Below are positions 49,704 through 58,152 of a stretch of DNA of 64,000 bases, one piece after another (position 1 is the first letter of the stretch; each line of letters opens with the position of its first letter). Both the position numbers and the translations under genes were made by a program. The notes under the pieces are model-generated. The model was given only the letters and a program-made list of their open reading frames with translations, was not told the origin of the DNA and did not search any database. The DNA is taken from positions 28,728 through 92,727 of the forward strand of contig JAHDBC010000007.1 of assembly GCA_020630595.1 (NCBI GenBank), in the 5' to 3' direction. The stretch is from Planktomarina sp. GTDB taxonomy: Bacteria > Pseudomonadota > Alphaproteobacteria > Rhodobacterales > Rhodobacteraceae.

Positions 49704-50582
49704 TCAACGGGCCTGAGATTCGCGCCAGAACGCATAAAGGCCTGACGCGACGATGATTCCGGCGCCAATCAGGGTCCAACGGTCCAGACTTTCGCCAAAA
49801 GCGATGACACCGACCAGCGCCCCAAAAATAAGGCGTGAATAGCGAAACGGGGTCACGGCGGAAATTTCTCCGATCCGGGTGGCGGTGATGATGCACAAAT
49901 AGGCGATCACCCCAATCACAACCGCAACGGCAAAAAGCCCCCCTTCACTGGGGCTGACGGACACCCATGATTGACCAAAACTCATCAAGATCAGGCCCGC
50001 AGGCACAACTGCGCCGAACCCGATGGCGGCCATGACCAGGGTGGAAATATCCTTGGGCACCCGGCGGGTTGCCACATCGCGCACGGACAGCCCGATCACG
50101 CCCAAAACCGTCAGCAAATACGCTGGATTGAAATCCGCGGCCCCGGGGCGCAGGATGATCAACACACCGATCATGCCAATCGCGATGGCGGCCCAACGTC
50201 TGGGGCCAACGGTTTCCCCTAAAAACAGGGCCGCCCCCAATGTGACCAGCAAAGGGTTGACCTGCACGATGGCGGAAATCACAGAAATATCTGCAAGGGC
50301 AAGCGAGGCCACAAACCCACACGTCCCAATCAATTCAGCCAAAGTTCGTACGATGACAGCGGGATGAAAAACCTGTGCGCGTTGAAACCGATGACCTGCA
50401 GCAAGCGCCCAAATCGCAAAAACCGACGTGCCGCCCAAACCGATCAAAATCAGGATCTGCCCCGTCGCAATTGAACCGGCCAGATACTTGATCAGCCCGT
50501 CTTCGACGGCAAATGCCGCCATCGCGCCAATCATCAAAAGAATGCCGATCACATTTTTTCGGACCTGACTGGCATCCGTCAT
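49704..50582 (-). CDS. DMT-superfamily (EamA) transporter
   Basis: 292-residue inner-membrane protein with about ten hydrophobic helices in two EamA repeats (boundary near residue 145). Typical segments are GILLMIGAMAAFAVEDGLIKYL, TCGFVASLALADISVISAIVQVNPLLVTL (contiguous, about residues 85-113) and SAVTPFRYSRLIFGALVGVI. Substrate unknown. Its start overlaps the fur-family gene stop by four bases, so it is probably coupled to that regulator; a metal-related role is possible but not shown. Confidence 0.82.
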   Translation of the reverse strand: MTDASQVRKNVIGILLMIGAMAAFAVEDGLIKYLAGSIATGQILILIGLGGTSVFAIWALAAGHRFQRAQVFHPAVIVRTLAELIGTCGFVASLALADISVISAIVQVNPLLVTLGAALFLGETVGPRRWAAIAIGMIGVLIILRPGAADFNPAYLLTVLGVIGLSVRDVATRRVPKDISTLVMAAIGFGAVVPAGLILMSFGQSWVSVSPSEGGLFAVAVVIGVIAYLCIITATRIGEISAVTPFRYSRLIFGALVGVIAFGESLDRWTLIGAGIIVASGLYAFWRESQAR

Positions 50583-50995
50583 TTGGTGCCAGACACCTTG
50601 ACGCCGTAAAGTTCCAGCCGGTGCCCTTTCAGGCGATAACCAAGCCGTGCCGCGATTTTTTCCTGCAAGGCTTCGATGTCAGGATCGACAAATTCGATCA
50701 CTTCGCCGGTGGTCATATCGATCAGATGATCATGGTGGTCGCGTTCTGCATCTTCATAGCGGGCACGCCCATCGCCAAATTCCAGCTTTTCAAGGATTCC
50801 GGCTTCTTCGAACAATTTTACGGTTCGGTATACTGTCGCAATCGAAATGCCCGGATCACGGTCAACGGCGCGCGCATAAAGGGCATCCACGTCGGGATGG
50901 TCGTCTGCTTCCTGCAGTACCTCTGCGATTGTGCGGCGCTGGTCTGTCATGCGCAGGCCCTTTGCCTCGCATCGGGAAATGATGGTATCAGTCAT
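50579..50995 (-). CDS. Fur-family metalloregulator (Fur/Mur type)
   Basis: 138-residue repressor. The N-terminal winged helix is SRCEAKGLRMTDQRRTIAEVL with DPGISIATVYRTVKLFEEAG as the recognition region, followed by EDAERDHHDHLIDMTTGEVIEF, the metal-binding His-rich strand. In alphaproteobacteria such proteins are often manganese-responsive (Mur), with iron sensed through Irr/RirA. The sequence fits Fur/Mur better than Irr, which has a run of three His. Target sites cannot be named. The DMT transporter gene overlaps its end. Confidence 0.88.
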   Translation of the reverse strand: MTDTIISRCEAKGLRMTDQRRTIAEVLQEADDHPDVDALYARAVDRDPGISIATVYRTVKLFEEAGILEKLEFGDGRARYEDAERDHHDHLIDMTTGEVIEFVDPDIEALQEKIAARLGYRLKGHRLELYGVKVSGTK

Positions 50996-51058
50996 GGGGC
51001 GTCTCGTGCGTTGATACCGTCATAACGCCAGCCGTCATGGGGTGAAAGGCTCAATCGG

Positions 51059-52438
51059 TTAGGTGCCGCAAAACGTGCGATGCACGATTTCTGTGGCGGT
51101 GGGCGGCAGGGTCAAATCAGCGTCATCTTCTGGAAAGCTGAAGGGCGTGGCCAACACGCGGATCATCCTGTGAAATCGGTCTTTGTGACCCGCGACAGAT
51201 TCGGCGATGACCGCTTCGATCTGATGATTGCGCGGGATGACTGCGGGTGATGGGACCACCGCGCTTTGGTCAAAGCTGGCTTGCCAACGGTCCAGCCAAT
51301 CGGCACCCGTGTCCGGCCAGTCCGCCGGGGTGGTGCCTTGGGACAGGGCCCAGAATGTATTTGTAAAATCAAGCTCATGCGCGGCCATCAGGGCAAACAG
51401 ATCATCAATCAGAACCGCGGCCCCCGGATCATCCGCCATAATGCCCAGCTTTCCTGCGAACGTGGACTGATAGGCGGTTTCAAAGGCCGGACCAAAACCG
51501 TGCACAATCTTGGTGAACTCTTCGATGGCAGCATCGCGATCAGGCGCAAGCGGCAGCAGGGAGGTTGCAAACTGCGCCATGTTCCATGCCGCAATCTGGG
51601 GTTGATTGCCAAACGCATATCGCCCGCCATGGTCAATGGAAGAAAACACCTTCATCGGGTCAAACGCATCCATAAAGGCGCAAGGCCCGTAGTCGATGGT
51701 CAAACCGCCGATATGGGCATTATCGGTGTTCATTACCCCGTGGATAAAGCCAACCCCCATCCATTTCGCAACCAATTCGGCCTGACGTTGCACCGCATGG
51801 GCCAGCAGATCAGCCGGGGTTTGCGCATCCGGAAAATGGCGGCGGATTGTGTAATCCGCCAAGGCATCCAGCGCGGCAACATCGTTGCGTGCAGCGTGAT
51901 ATTGGAACATGCCAACGCGCACATGGCTTTGCGCAACCCGTGTGATGATTGCGCCGGGCAGGGGCCCTTGTTCGCGCAACACAGGTTCACCCGTAGTCAC
52001 GACACCAAGCGCGCGCGTTGTTGGAATGCCCAAGGCAAACATTGCTTCGGATACGATATATTCGCGCAGGGCCGGGCCCAGCCACGCCCGCCCGTCACCA
52101 CCGCGCGACCATTTGGTGCGGCCCGATCCTTTCAATTGAACATCGTGTGGCACACCGTTCAATTCAGCCTCGCCCAAAAGGACAGCACGACCGTCACCCA
52201 ATTGTGGGTTCCAATGACCGAACTGATGGCCTGCATAGGCTTGGGTGATCGGGGTGGTCGAAGGGGCCAGCTGATTGCCCGAAAGGAAAAGATGCCAATT
52301 TTCATCAAGGTTGAGATGCAGATCTTTGGCCAGATCTGCATTCAGAACAAACGGGGCAGGGTCCTTCACGGCGGTCGGACCTTCGCGTTCGAACATCTGA
52401 TCTGGCAAGTTTGCAAATTCAGAAGGGTTCAACTGCAT
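51059..52438 (-). CDS. selO: SelO/YdiU family protein AMPylator
   Basis: 459-residue pseudokinase-fold enzyme of the selenoprotein O family, which transfers AMP to Ser/Thr/Tyr of redox proteins. Diagnostic blocks are ITQAYAGHQFGHWNPQLGDG (conserved glycine-rich region), GRTKWSRGGDGRAWLGP, and RVGMFQYHAARND; HGVMNTDN contains the active-site Asn, and TIDYGPCAFMD the metal-binding Asp. No Sec codon is seen; the C-terminus ends in FCGT with a Cys near where the eukaryotic Sec sits. It is followed four bases later by the acetyltransferase gene start region. Confidence 0.88.
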   Translation of the reverse strand: MQLNPSEFANLPDQMFEREGPTAVKDPAPFVLNADLAKDLHLNLDENWHLFLSGNQLAPSTTPITQAYAGHQFGHWNPQLGDGRAVLLGEAELNGVPHDVQLKGSGRTKWSRGGDGRAWLGPALREYIVSEAMFALGIPTTRALGVVTTGEPVLREQGPLPGAIITRVAQSHVRVGMFQYHAARNDVAALDALADYTIRRHFPDAQTPADLLAHAVQRQAELVAKWMGVGFIHGVMNTDNAHIGGLTIDYGPCAFMDAFDPMKVFSSIDHGGRYAFGNQPQIAAWNMAQFATSLLPLAPDRDAAIEEFTKIVHGFGPAFETAYQSTFAGKLGIMADDPGAAVLIDDLFALMAAHELDFTNTFWALSQGTTPADWPDTGADWLDRWQASFDQSAVVPSPAVIPRNHQIEAVIAESVAGHKDRFHRMIRVLATPFSFPEDDADLTLPPTATEIVHRTFCGT

Positions 52439-52441
52439 GAT

Positions 52442-52894
52442 CTATCCCAAAACCCGCGTCATCAGATGGTACCCGCTGCGCCGCACAAAGGCGCGCCGCG
52501 TATAAAGTTGGGCAGCGCGCGCGTTTTCCGTGCCCACTTCCAGATGCAGCGCGCGGGTGCCGATCCCACGCAGGTACAGCGCCACAGCTTCGATGACTTC
52601 GCCGCCAACCCCACGGCCCCGAATGGCCGGGCGGATATAGAATTCGTCGATAAATGCATCCGGACCAGCGAATTCAATGGAATAACCGTGCGATATCGCA
52701 ATGTACCCGATGGGCGCACGCACGGGGCCTATGATGTGAATTTCGCCCAAGGGACTGCCGCGCAGCAGGGGGCGCACGGCGGCTTCGCGTGTGGCGTCGG
52801 ACTGGGCAATGCCTTCTTCAGCATGAAATGCCGCGACAAGGGGCAGTACCTTTGGCAGATCGGTGATATCTGCTTTTGACAGGCTTGCGGGCAT
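52442..52894 (-). CDS. GNAT family N-acetyltransferase
   Basis: 150-residue Gcn5-related acetyltransferase. The acetyl-CoA pyrophosphate loop is in FYIRPAIRGRGVGGEVIEAV (R-G-x-G-V-G), followed by HLEVGTENARAAQLYTRRAF. I start at MPASLSKADI, whose ATG overlaps the stop of the nucleoside hydrolase gene (TAATG), consistent with coupling; upstream codons would overlap that gene. Acceptor substrate unknown. Confidence 0.83.
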   Translation of the reverse strand: MPASLSKADITDLPKVLPLVAAFHAEEGIAQSDATREAAVRPLLRGSPLGEIHIIGPVRAPIGYIAISHGYSIEFAGPDAFIDEFYIRPAIRGRGVGGEVIEAVALYLRGIGTRALHLEVGTENARAAQLYTRRAFVRRSGYHLMTRVLG

Positions 52895-53832
52895 TAAAGT
52901 GTCGCCAAGCGGTTGGTGATCAAATCGAAATAGCCTTTTGCGTTGATGGAGCCGATGAAAAGGGCGTTTGCTGGTCGATCCGTCACCCGCCACCAGTCGG
53001 CGACTGTCATGCCCCGGGTCAAGGGCGATGCCGTTTCGATTTCCACGTTGATCCTGCGGCCCTCGAACAAATCAGGGGCGATAAGATATGCAATCACCGT
53101 CGGATCATGCAGTGGGGCACCCGAACTGCCGTATTTTGCAACGTCAAACCGTTCAAAAAATCCAGTCCAGCCCGCAACAGCGGTGCCAACAGGGGTGTTC
53201 AACCCGTTCAAACGTACAATCCAATCCGGGCTGGTTAGGGCCTTGTGGGTGACATCCAGTGGCAGGATTGTCCAATCGATGCCTGATGTGGCCACGGCAT
53301 CGGCGGCTTCGGGATCAACATAGATGTTGAATTCAGCGGCGGGTGTGATGTTGCCCACTTCGAAATAGGCCCCACCCATGGACACGATCGCCTTTGCCCT
53401 GCGCATGGTGTCGGGGTCTGCGCGAAGGGCGGCGCCGATATTCGTTAAAGGCCCCAATGTGCACAGCGTGACCGTGTGTTCTGGTTCAGCGCGCAGCGTT
53501 TCTAGAATGAAATCAACCGCGTGGGTCGCCTGTGTCGGCATCATCGGTTCAGGCAAATCGGCCCCATCCAGCCCAGTCGCGCCATGGACGTGTTCCGCCG
53601 TGACAAGCGTTTGAGACAAAGGCCGGTCGCAGCCAGCAAAAATGCGCGTGTCCGTCCGATTGGCCAATTCGCAGACAACCTTGGCGTTTCGGGTGGTTTG
53701 GGCAAGGGGCACGTTGCCCGCCACTGTTGTCAGCCCCAAAACATCCAATTCCGGCGAAGCAAACGCCAAAAGGATCGCGACCGCATCGTCTTGGCCCGGG
53801 TCTGTGTCAATGATGATGCGCTGTGCGGACAC
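52894..53832 (-). CDS. Inosine-uridine-type nucleoside hydrolase
   Basis: 312-residue calcium-dependent N-ribohydrolase. The N-terminal metal motif IIIDTDPGQDDAVAILLA, the TTVAGNVPLAQTT block and the NIYVDPEAADAV segment are diagnostic. Base specificity (purine or pyrimidine) is not resolved. It is transcribed just after gpt with a five-base gap, forming a nucleoside/base salvage pair. Confidence 0.9.
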   Translation of the reverse strand: MSAQRIIIDTDPGQDDAVAILLAFASPELDVLGLTTVAGNVPLAQTTRNAKVVCELANRTDTRIFAGCDRPLSQTLVTAEHVHGATGLDGADLPEPMMPTQATHAVDFILETLRAEPEHTVTLCTLGPLTNIGAALRADPDTMRRAKAIVSMGGAYFEVGNITPAAEFNIYVDPEAADAVATSGIDWTILPLDVTHKALTSPDWIVRLNGLNTPVGTAVAGWTGFFERFDVAKYGSSGAPLHDPTVIAYLIAPDLFEGRRINVEIETASPLTRGMTVADWWRVTDRPANALFIGSINAKGYFDLITNRLATL

Positions 53833-53837
53833 GGTCG

Positions 53838-54341
53838 TCAGTCCGTCCCGCGGTACGGTTCAACATATTGAAGGGCCATATCCCACGGAAAAAAGATCCA
53901 CGTATCTTGGCTGACTTCGGTGATAAAGGTGTCAACCTGCGGCCGCCCTTGTGGCTTTGCGTAGACGGTTGCGAAATGTGCCTTTGGGTAATGAGACCGC
54001 ACCAGTTCAAGGGTTTTGCCACTGTCGACAAGATCGTCAATGATCAAGATGCCTTCGCCATCGCCCATGATATCAACATCTGGTGCTTTCAGAACCACCG
54101 CTTCGCCTTGGGATTGATGGTGATAGCTTTTGACGCTGATCGTATCCACCGTGCGCACGTCCAGTTCCCGTGCAACAATCATCGCGGGGGCCATGCCGCC
54201 CCGGGTGATCGCCACAATCGCCCGCCACGCGCCGTCGTCGGGCCCATGCCCATCCAGCCGCCACGCCAACGCGCGACTGTCGCGGTGAATTTGATCCCAA
54301 CTGATGTGAAATCCTTTTTCGTGAGGAAGACGGTCAGACAT
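53838..54341 (-). CDS. gpt: Xanthine phosphoribosyltransferase
   Basis: 167-residue type I phosphoribosyltransferase. The PRPP motif [17 protein letters not shown] is complete, and the N-terminal [21 protein letters not shown] matches bacterial Gpt (xanthine/guanine). It lies immediately upstream of the nucleoside hydrolase, fitting purine salvage. Guanine versus xanthine preference cannot be read. Confidence 0.9.
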   Translation of the reverse strand: MSDRLPHEKGFHISWDQIHRDSRALAWRLDGHGPDDGAWRAIVAITRGGMAPAMIVARELDVRTVDTISVKSYHHQSQGEAVVLKAPDVDIMGDGEGILIIDDLVDSGKTLELVRSHYPKAHFATVYAKPQGRPQVDTFITEVSQDTWIFFPWDMALQYVEPYRGTD

Positions 54342-54358
54342 GGCGGTATTACTTTCAA

Positions 54359-54973
54359 TTAAGTGAGTGCGATTTTTGCGCCCAACAAGCCGATGATGCT
54401 GCCAAAAACACGATCAACCCATCGCTTTTGACGCGTATAGGCGTGTTTTATCGCAGCAGTCGAAAACATCCGTGCAACAAGGATATTACAGAAAAACTCG
54501 TTCATAAAGATCGCAACCAACAGCGCAGCGATCCAAGGCGGGGTTGCGCCTGCGGGCAGGGTGCCAACGAACACGGCCCCAAAGAAAACAGCGGGTTTTG
54601 GATTGGCAAGTTGTGTGACAAGGCCCAGCCACAGCGCTTTTCCTGCCGTCAAGCGTGAAGCCGGTCCGTCAGACGCGGCCAGTGGCACATCAGCGTGCCG
54701 CCACATTTGCAGGCCGATCCACAAAAGAAACACGCCCCCCGCGATCTTGAAGCCCAAAAACATTGCGGGCATCACCTTAAACAACACTGCCACGCCCAAA
54801 AGCGCCGACACGGCCCAGAACAATGCGCCAAGACCAATACCGATAGACAGGGCAAGCGCGGTGCGAAAACCGTCCGTGGCCCCGATTTTGGCGGCCATCA
54901 AAATCGCAGGTCCCGGGGATGCCGCGGCAATCAGATGCAAAAACCACGCGGCCAAGAACGCCGTCAGCGTCAT
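54359..54973 (-). CDS. LysE/RhtB family translocator
   Basis: 204-residue inner-membrane exporter with about six hydrophobic helices. The N-terminal [14 protein letters not shown], with the conserved PGP, and [17 protein letters not shown] are typical of amino-acid exporters of the LysE/RhtB group. A third block, [19 protein letters not shown], holds the NPK motif. Substrate unknown. Its start overlaps the fabI stop by four bases. Confidence 0.87.
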   Translation of the reverse strand: MTLTAFLAAWFLHLIAAASPGPAILMAAKIGATDGFRTALALSIGIGLGALFWAVSALLGVAVLFKVMPAMFLGFKIAGGVFLLWIGLQMWRHADVPLAASDGPASRLTAGKALWLGLVTQLANPKPAVFFGAVFVGTLPAGATPPWIAALLVAIFMNEFFCNILVARMFSTAAIKHAYTRQKRWVDRVFGSIIGLLGAKIALT

Positions 54974-55761
54974 TCTGCATCGTCCTGCAGGGACTTCATT
55001 CCGATGGCATGAAAGCCTGCATCCACATGGTGGATTTCACCTGTGACACCCGATCCCAGATCCGACAGCAAATAAAGCGCAGATGATCCGACTTCTTCTT
55101 GGGAAACGGTGCGACGCAGGGGGCTTGCTTCGGAATTGTGGTTCATGATGGCGCGGAAATCACCGATCCCGGATGCCGCCAGCGTTTTGATGGTTCCGGC
55201 GCTGATCGCATTCACACGCACATTTGATCTGCCCAAATCTTCGGCCAAATATCTTACGGAAGCTTCCAAGCCCGCCTTGGCGACGCCCATGACATTATAA
55301 TTTGGCATCACTTTTTCGGCACCATAATACGTTAACGTCAGACAGGATGCCCCAGGGTTCAGCAATGGCTGCGCGGCCTGAAGCACGGCGGTGAACGAAT
55401 AGACCGAAATGTCCATGGTCATCAGAAAGTTGTCGCGTGTCGTATCGATATACTTGCCGCGCAGCTGTGATTTATCTGAAAATCCGATTGCGTGAACAAT
55501 GAAATCCAAACCACCCCAGACATCTTTGACCTGCTGCATCAACGCATCGACGTTTTCTGGATTGCCAACATCGCAATCCATCACAATCGGTGCGCCAATC
55601 TTTTCGGCCAATGGGGCGACCCGCTTTTCCATTGGGGCACCCACATAGGTCACACCGATGTCCGCACCATGGGTGTGCAACGCCTGTGCGATCCCCCAAG
55701 CAATGGATTTGTCATTGGCCAGGCCCATAACAAGGCCCTTCTTACCTGCCATCAGTTGCAT
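54970..55761 (-). CDS. fabI: Enoyl-[acyl-carrier-protein] reductase FabI
   Basis: 263-residue SDR-fold reductase of fatty acid elongation and target of triclosan-type inhibitors. The FabI-specific opening GKKGLVMGLANDKSIAWGIA and the catalytic Y-x6-K in NYNVMGVAKA are present, with the conserved LTLTYYGAEKVMP block. I keep the first ATG (MQLMAGKK) because AAGGA sits seven bases upstream; the internal Met has a poorer spacing. It lies upstream of the LysE gene in the same transcript. Confidence 0.95.
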   Translation of the reverse strand: MQLMAGKKGLVMGLANDKSIAWGIAQALHTHGADIGVTYVGAPMEKRVAPLAEKIGAPIVMDCDVGNPENVDALMQQVKDVWGGLDFIVHAIGFSDKSQLRGKYIDTTRDNFLMTMDISVYSFTAVLQAAQPLLNPGASCLTLTYYGAEKVMPNYNVMGVAKAGLEASVRYLAEDLGRSNVRVNAISAGTIKTLAASGIGDFRAIMNHNSEASPLRRTVSQEEVGSSALYLLSDLGSGVTGEIHHVDAGFHAIGMKSLQDDAE

Positions 55762-55840
55762 CTGGGTGTCCTTTTAGCCTAATGCACTCCACACGCCTGT
55801 ACGGGATGCAGGTAAGCCCATCAAGCCACGGGAGCCACCA

Positions 55841-56446
55841 ATGTCAGACCGAACCGGTATTTTTGCGGGGGATGATCCGTTTCAGTTGGCCCGTGACTGG
55901 CTGTCAGACATGGCTGGCACTGAACCGTCTGACCCAAATGCCATAGCGCTGGCGACGGTCGATGACACCGGAATGCCCAACGTGCGCATGGTGCTTTTGA
56001 AATCGATAGATGATGACAGCTTCGTCTTCTACACGAACTATGGCAGCGTCAAAGCGCAAGAGGCCTTGGGGGCCGGCAAAGCGGCGTTTGTGCTGCATTC
56101 AAAAACCCAAGCCAGACAGATCCGTGTGCGTGGTACGATCACCAAAGAAGATGGGCCACAAGCAGACGATTATTTCGCATCAAGGTCGCTTGCATCGCGG
56201 ATTGGGGCGTGGGCGTCTGATCAATCAAAGCCTCTTGCCTCTAGACAGGCGCTGATGGATCGTACACAGATGCTTTCGGAACAAATGGGATCTGCTGTTT
56301 CAAGACCACCGCATTGGGGTGGATTGCGGATCAGGCCCATGGAAATTGAATTTTGGGCCGATGGGGCGGCCCGGCTTCATGATCGGTTCCGTTGGGTGCG
56401 GGATGCGGCCGATGGAAAATGGACAATAAATCGTCTTAATCCATAG
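55841..56446 (+). CDS. pdxH: Pyridoxamine 5'-phosphate oxidase
   Basis: 201-residue FMN flavoprotein forming pyridoxal 5'-phosphate. Visible FMN/PLP blocks are [58 protein letters not shown] and [11 protein letters not shown] with the terminal [14 protein letters not shown] precedes the ATG. A cold-shock protein gene follows 94 bases later on the same strand. Confidence 0.95.
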   Translation: MSDRTGIFAGDDPFQLARDWLSDMAGTEPSDPNAIALATVDDTGMPNVRMVLLKSIDDDSFVFYTNYGSVKAQEALGAGKAAFVLHSKTQARQIRVRGTITKEDGPQADDYFASRSLASRIGAWASDQSKPLASRQALMDRTQMLSEQMGSAVSRPPHWGGLRIRPMEIEFWADGAARLHDRFRWVRDAADGKWTINRLNP

Positions 56447-56502
56447 GTAACGTTGGCATCCGACAAGTAGCGTATGTGACATGTGGTGATGGGATAGACA
56501 AA

Positions 56503-56519
56503 CAGGGGTTACGCCCCTG
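56503..56519 (+). other. Stem-loop in the leader of the cold-shock gene
   Basis: CAGGGG-TTACG-CCCCTG is a perfect 6-bp stem, 21 bases before the ATG at 56541. No T tract follows, so it looks like a 5' UTR element, not a terminator. Confidence 0.4.
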
Positions 56520-56540
56520 GATAAACGATAGGCCAAGCAA

Positions 56541-57080
56541 ATGGCGCAAGACACTGAGCGTGGGGATGGCACGCTCTATGGCACGGTAAAGTGGTTTGAC
56601 CCTGCGAAAGGGTTTGGCTTCATTGTAGCGGATGGAGAAGAAACGGATATTCTTCTTCACGCCAATGTGCTGCGAAACTTTGGCCAAAGTTCAATCGCGG
56701 ACGGGGCAGGGATTTCTGTTGCGATCCAACGCACCCGAAAGGGTGTTCAGGCGACCGAGATCATCTCGATCGACCCGCCTGAAGCATCCGATTCATCGCC
56801 ATTGGATGATGTGGAAGGACTGACACTGTCGGACCTTCAAGCAATGCCCTTGGTGCCAGCCCGCATAAAATGGTTCGACAAGATCAAGGGATTTGGTTTT
56901 GCGAACGCCTTTGGCGACCGTGCTGATATATTCATCCACGTCGAAGTGTTGCGCCGGTCTGGCCTTGCGGATCTGCTTCCAGGCGAAGCAGTTGCGCTGC
57001 GTGTGATGGACGGGGAACGCGGTCGCATGGCCGTCATGGTGTCCGCATGGGAAGCGGCCCAAAACAAATCAGATGGCTAG
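56541..57080 (+). CDS. Double cold-shock-domain protein
   Basis: 179-residue protein with two cold-shock domains, at about residues 11-75 and 105-170. The first has RNP1-like KGFGFIVADG and RNP2-like ILLHANVL; the second KGFGFANAFG and IFIHVEVL. Tandem CSD proteins are typical of alphaproteobacteria (Caulobacter CspC/D type) and bind single-stranded nucleic acid. The second copy's KGFGFA is slightly divergent. Its end overlaps the DUF192 gene by eight bases. Confidence 0.9.
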   Translation: MAQDTERGDGTLYGTVKWFDPAKGFGFIVADGEETDILLHANVLRNFGQSSIADGAGISVAIQRTRKGVQATEIISIDPPEASDSSPLDDVEGLTLSDLQAMPLVPARIKWFDKIKGFGFANAFGDRADIFIHVEVLRRSGLADLLPGEAVALRVMDGERGRMAVMVSAWEAAQNKSDG

Positions 57081-57546
57081 GCACGCTTTTCTTGGGGTTT
57101 TGCTGTCGATTTTGTGGGTCGGCCAAGGGCAGGCTGACTGTGATCGTGATCATGTCCATCTGCACGGCGCTTGGGGACAGGCAGAGTTTTCGGTAGAAAT
57201 CGCACAAACGATCCCAGAACGTGCATTGGGTTTGATGAACCGGGATGCGCTGCCGCGCGGGGCGGGGATGTTGTTTGTGTTCGAAGACGAAGCTCCCCGC
57301 GCGTTTTGGATGAAAAACACCCGAATCCCGTTGGATATCCTGTATTTTGATGGAACGGGTCGATTGGTCAGTGTGTCAAAGGAAGCGCAACCGTTTGACC
57401 TGACGCCGCTGCCCAGCAGTGGGCCCGCCCAATACGTTTTGGAAATCAATGGTGGCCTGTTCGATCGTTTCCGAATGGATGAAACAACGGTGATCGAACA
57501 TCCCGTCATAGAAAAAGATGCGCAGGCAAAGGTTTGTGCCGAATAA
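57073..57546 (+). CDS. DUF192 family exported protein
   Basis: 157-residue protein with an N-terminal signal peptide (FLGVLLSILWVGQGQA) and a DUF192 domain: RALGLMNRDALPRGAGMLFV, AFWMKNTRIPLDILYFD and YVLEINGGLFDRF. Function unknown; often found near cold-shock genes in this group. It is translationally coupled to the double cold-shock gene by an eight-base overlap, a recurrent but unexplained pairing as far as I know. Confidence 0.85.
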   Translation: MARHAFLGVLLSILWVGQGQADCDRDHVHLHGAWGQAEFSVEIAQTIPERALGLMNRDALPRGAGMLFVFEDEAPRAFWMKNTRIPLDILYFDGTGRLVSVSKEAQPFDLTPLPSSGPAQYVLEINGGLFDRFRMDETTVIEHPVIEKDAQAKVCAE

Positions 57547-57588
57547 GGCTTTTCATTCCAAAATGAATTGCTTAAACGATGCGCGTGT

Positions 57589-57665
57589 CGGGGCGTGGCG
57601 CAGTCTGGTAGCGCACCTGTTTTGGGTACAGGGGGTCGTGAGTTCGAATCTCGCCGCCCCGACCA
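57589..57665 (+). tRNA. tRNA-Pro (anticodon UGG)
   Basis: 77 bases with CCA encoded. CGGGGCG pairs with CGCCCCG in the acceptor stem, GCGC/GCGC in the D stem, CCTGT/ACAGG in the anticodon stem with loop TTTGGGT (anticodon TGG at 57623-57625), and GTGAG/CTCGC in the T stem with TTCGAAT loop. Confidence 0.97.
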
Positions 57666-57794
57666 CTTTTCCAACAAACTGAAAATAGCTGATCGTTCTT
57701 TGGGCGTTGGGAAATGCCGATTGCGGCCAGTTTCATAAAACTGTGACATTGGCCTGCAAGGGTGATTCTTTGGTTGGGCGTGCAGCTGGGGTAT

Positions 57795-57808
57795 CGTTTC
57801 CGGAAACG
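57795..57808. promoter_or_regulatory. Perfect 14-bp palindrome upstream of nrdJ
   Basis: CGTTTCCGGAAACG is fully self-complementary. It lies 10 bases before the CtrA box and could be an operator; the binding protein is unknown. Confidence 0.4.
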
Positions 57809-57818
57809 CGGGTGTTTG

Positions 57819-57834
57819 TTAATGGTTCGTTAAC
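57819..57834. promoter_or_regulatory. CtrA box upstream of nrdJ
   Basis: TTAATGGTTCGTTAAC contains an exact TTAA-N7-TTAA and differs at one base from TTAAC-N5-GTTAAC. It is about 320 bases upstream of nrdJ and 154 bases after the tRNA. Confidence 0.6.
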
Positions 57835-57952
57835 AAAATGGGCCAAACCGCCGCAACGCTTCGAACCAATCAACAGACTTACCCACAATCCCTGCGACTC
57901 GACGCCAAGAATCAGCGAAAACCTTTCGGGTCAACACAATTAATGCACCAAA

Positions 57953-57968
57953 ACACAACATTTAGTGT
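57953..57968. promoter_or_regulatory. NrdR box upstream of nrdJ
   Basis: ACACAACATTTAGTGT matches the 16-base NrdR consensus ACAC-w-ATATAT-w-GTGT at 14 positions. A degenerate partner (ACACAATTAATGCACC) begins 19 bases upstream, and an inverted repeat CGGGTCAA/TTGACCCG (57927-57934, 57969-57976) brackets both. Confidence 0.75.
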
Positions 57969-58152
57969 TTGACCCGCCCCCACCCCATACGTCAGTTTGT
58001 GCTTCAGGGACGGGCAGGGACTAGATGTAGTGGTCTTGCGCTGAACGAGCAGGGATCACGTAGCAATTCCCGGACGAACAGGGACTGGTGGCACCTTTGA
58101 AATTTTAATTTGGTTTGGGCTGCATTTTTGCGGCAAGCGTGGGGCTGTACAC

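Larger units (their letters stand above)
57666..58152 (+). promoter_or_regulatory. 487-base leader and promoter region of nrdJ, no convincing gene
   Basis: This stretch has no convincing gene. It holds, in order, a perfect palindrome (57795-57808), a CtrA box (57819-57834), a DnaA-box-like TTACCCACA (57879-57887), two GANTC methylation sites (57896, 57909) and an NrdR box (57953-57968). Four CAGGGA copies follow (58005, 58015, 58050, 58079), then a small stem-loop near the start codon (GCTGC/GCGGC around 58120-58135). No B12-riboswitch core is recognised. Confidence 0.6.

Noticed and set aside
51266..52879. 537-codon plus-strand open frame antisense to selO and the GNAT gene
   Set aside because: Shadow frame of selO; no conserved motif, and SelO signatures are complete on the minus strand.
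57150..57749. Minus-strand 199-codon open frame across the DUF192 gene and the tRNA
   Set aside because: It is antisense to a supported gene and its RDSNSRPPVPKTGALPDC stretch is the well-known false peptide produced by translating the complement of a tRNA.
57707..57943. 78-codon plus-strand frame in the nrdJ upstream region
   Set aside because: Begins with TTG without a ribosome-binding site, has no hydrophobic or domain pattern, and covers the palindrome, CtrA box and GANTC sites better explained as regulatory DNA.
57977..58152. Cobalamin riboswitch before the B12-dependent nrdJ
   Set aside because: I could not find the conserved B12-box-like core, and coenzyme use alone is not evidence.
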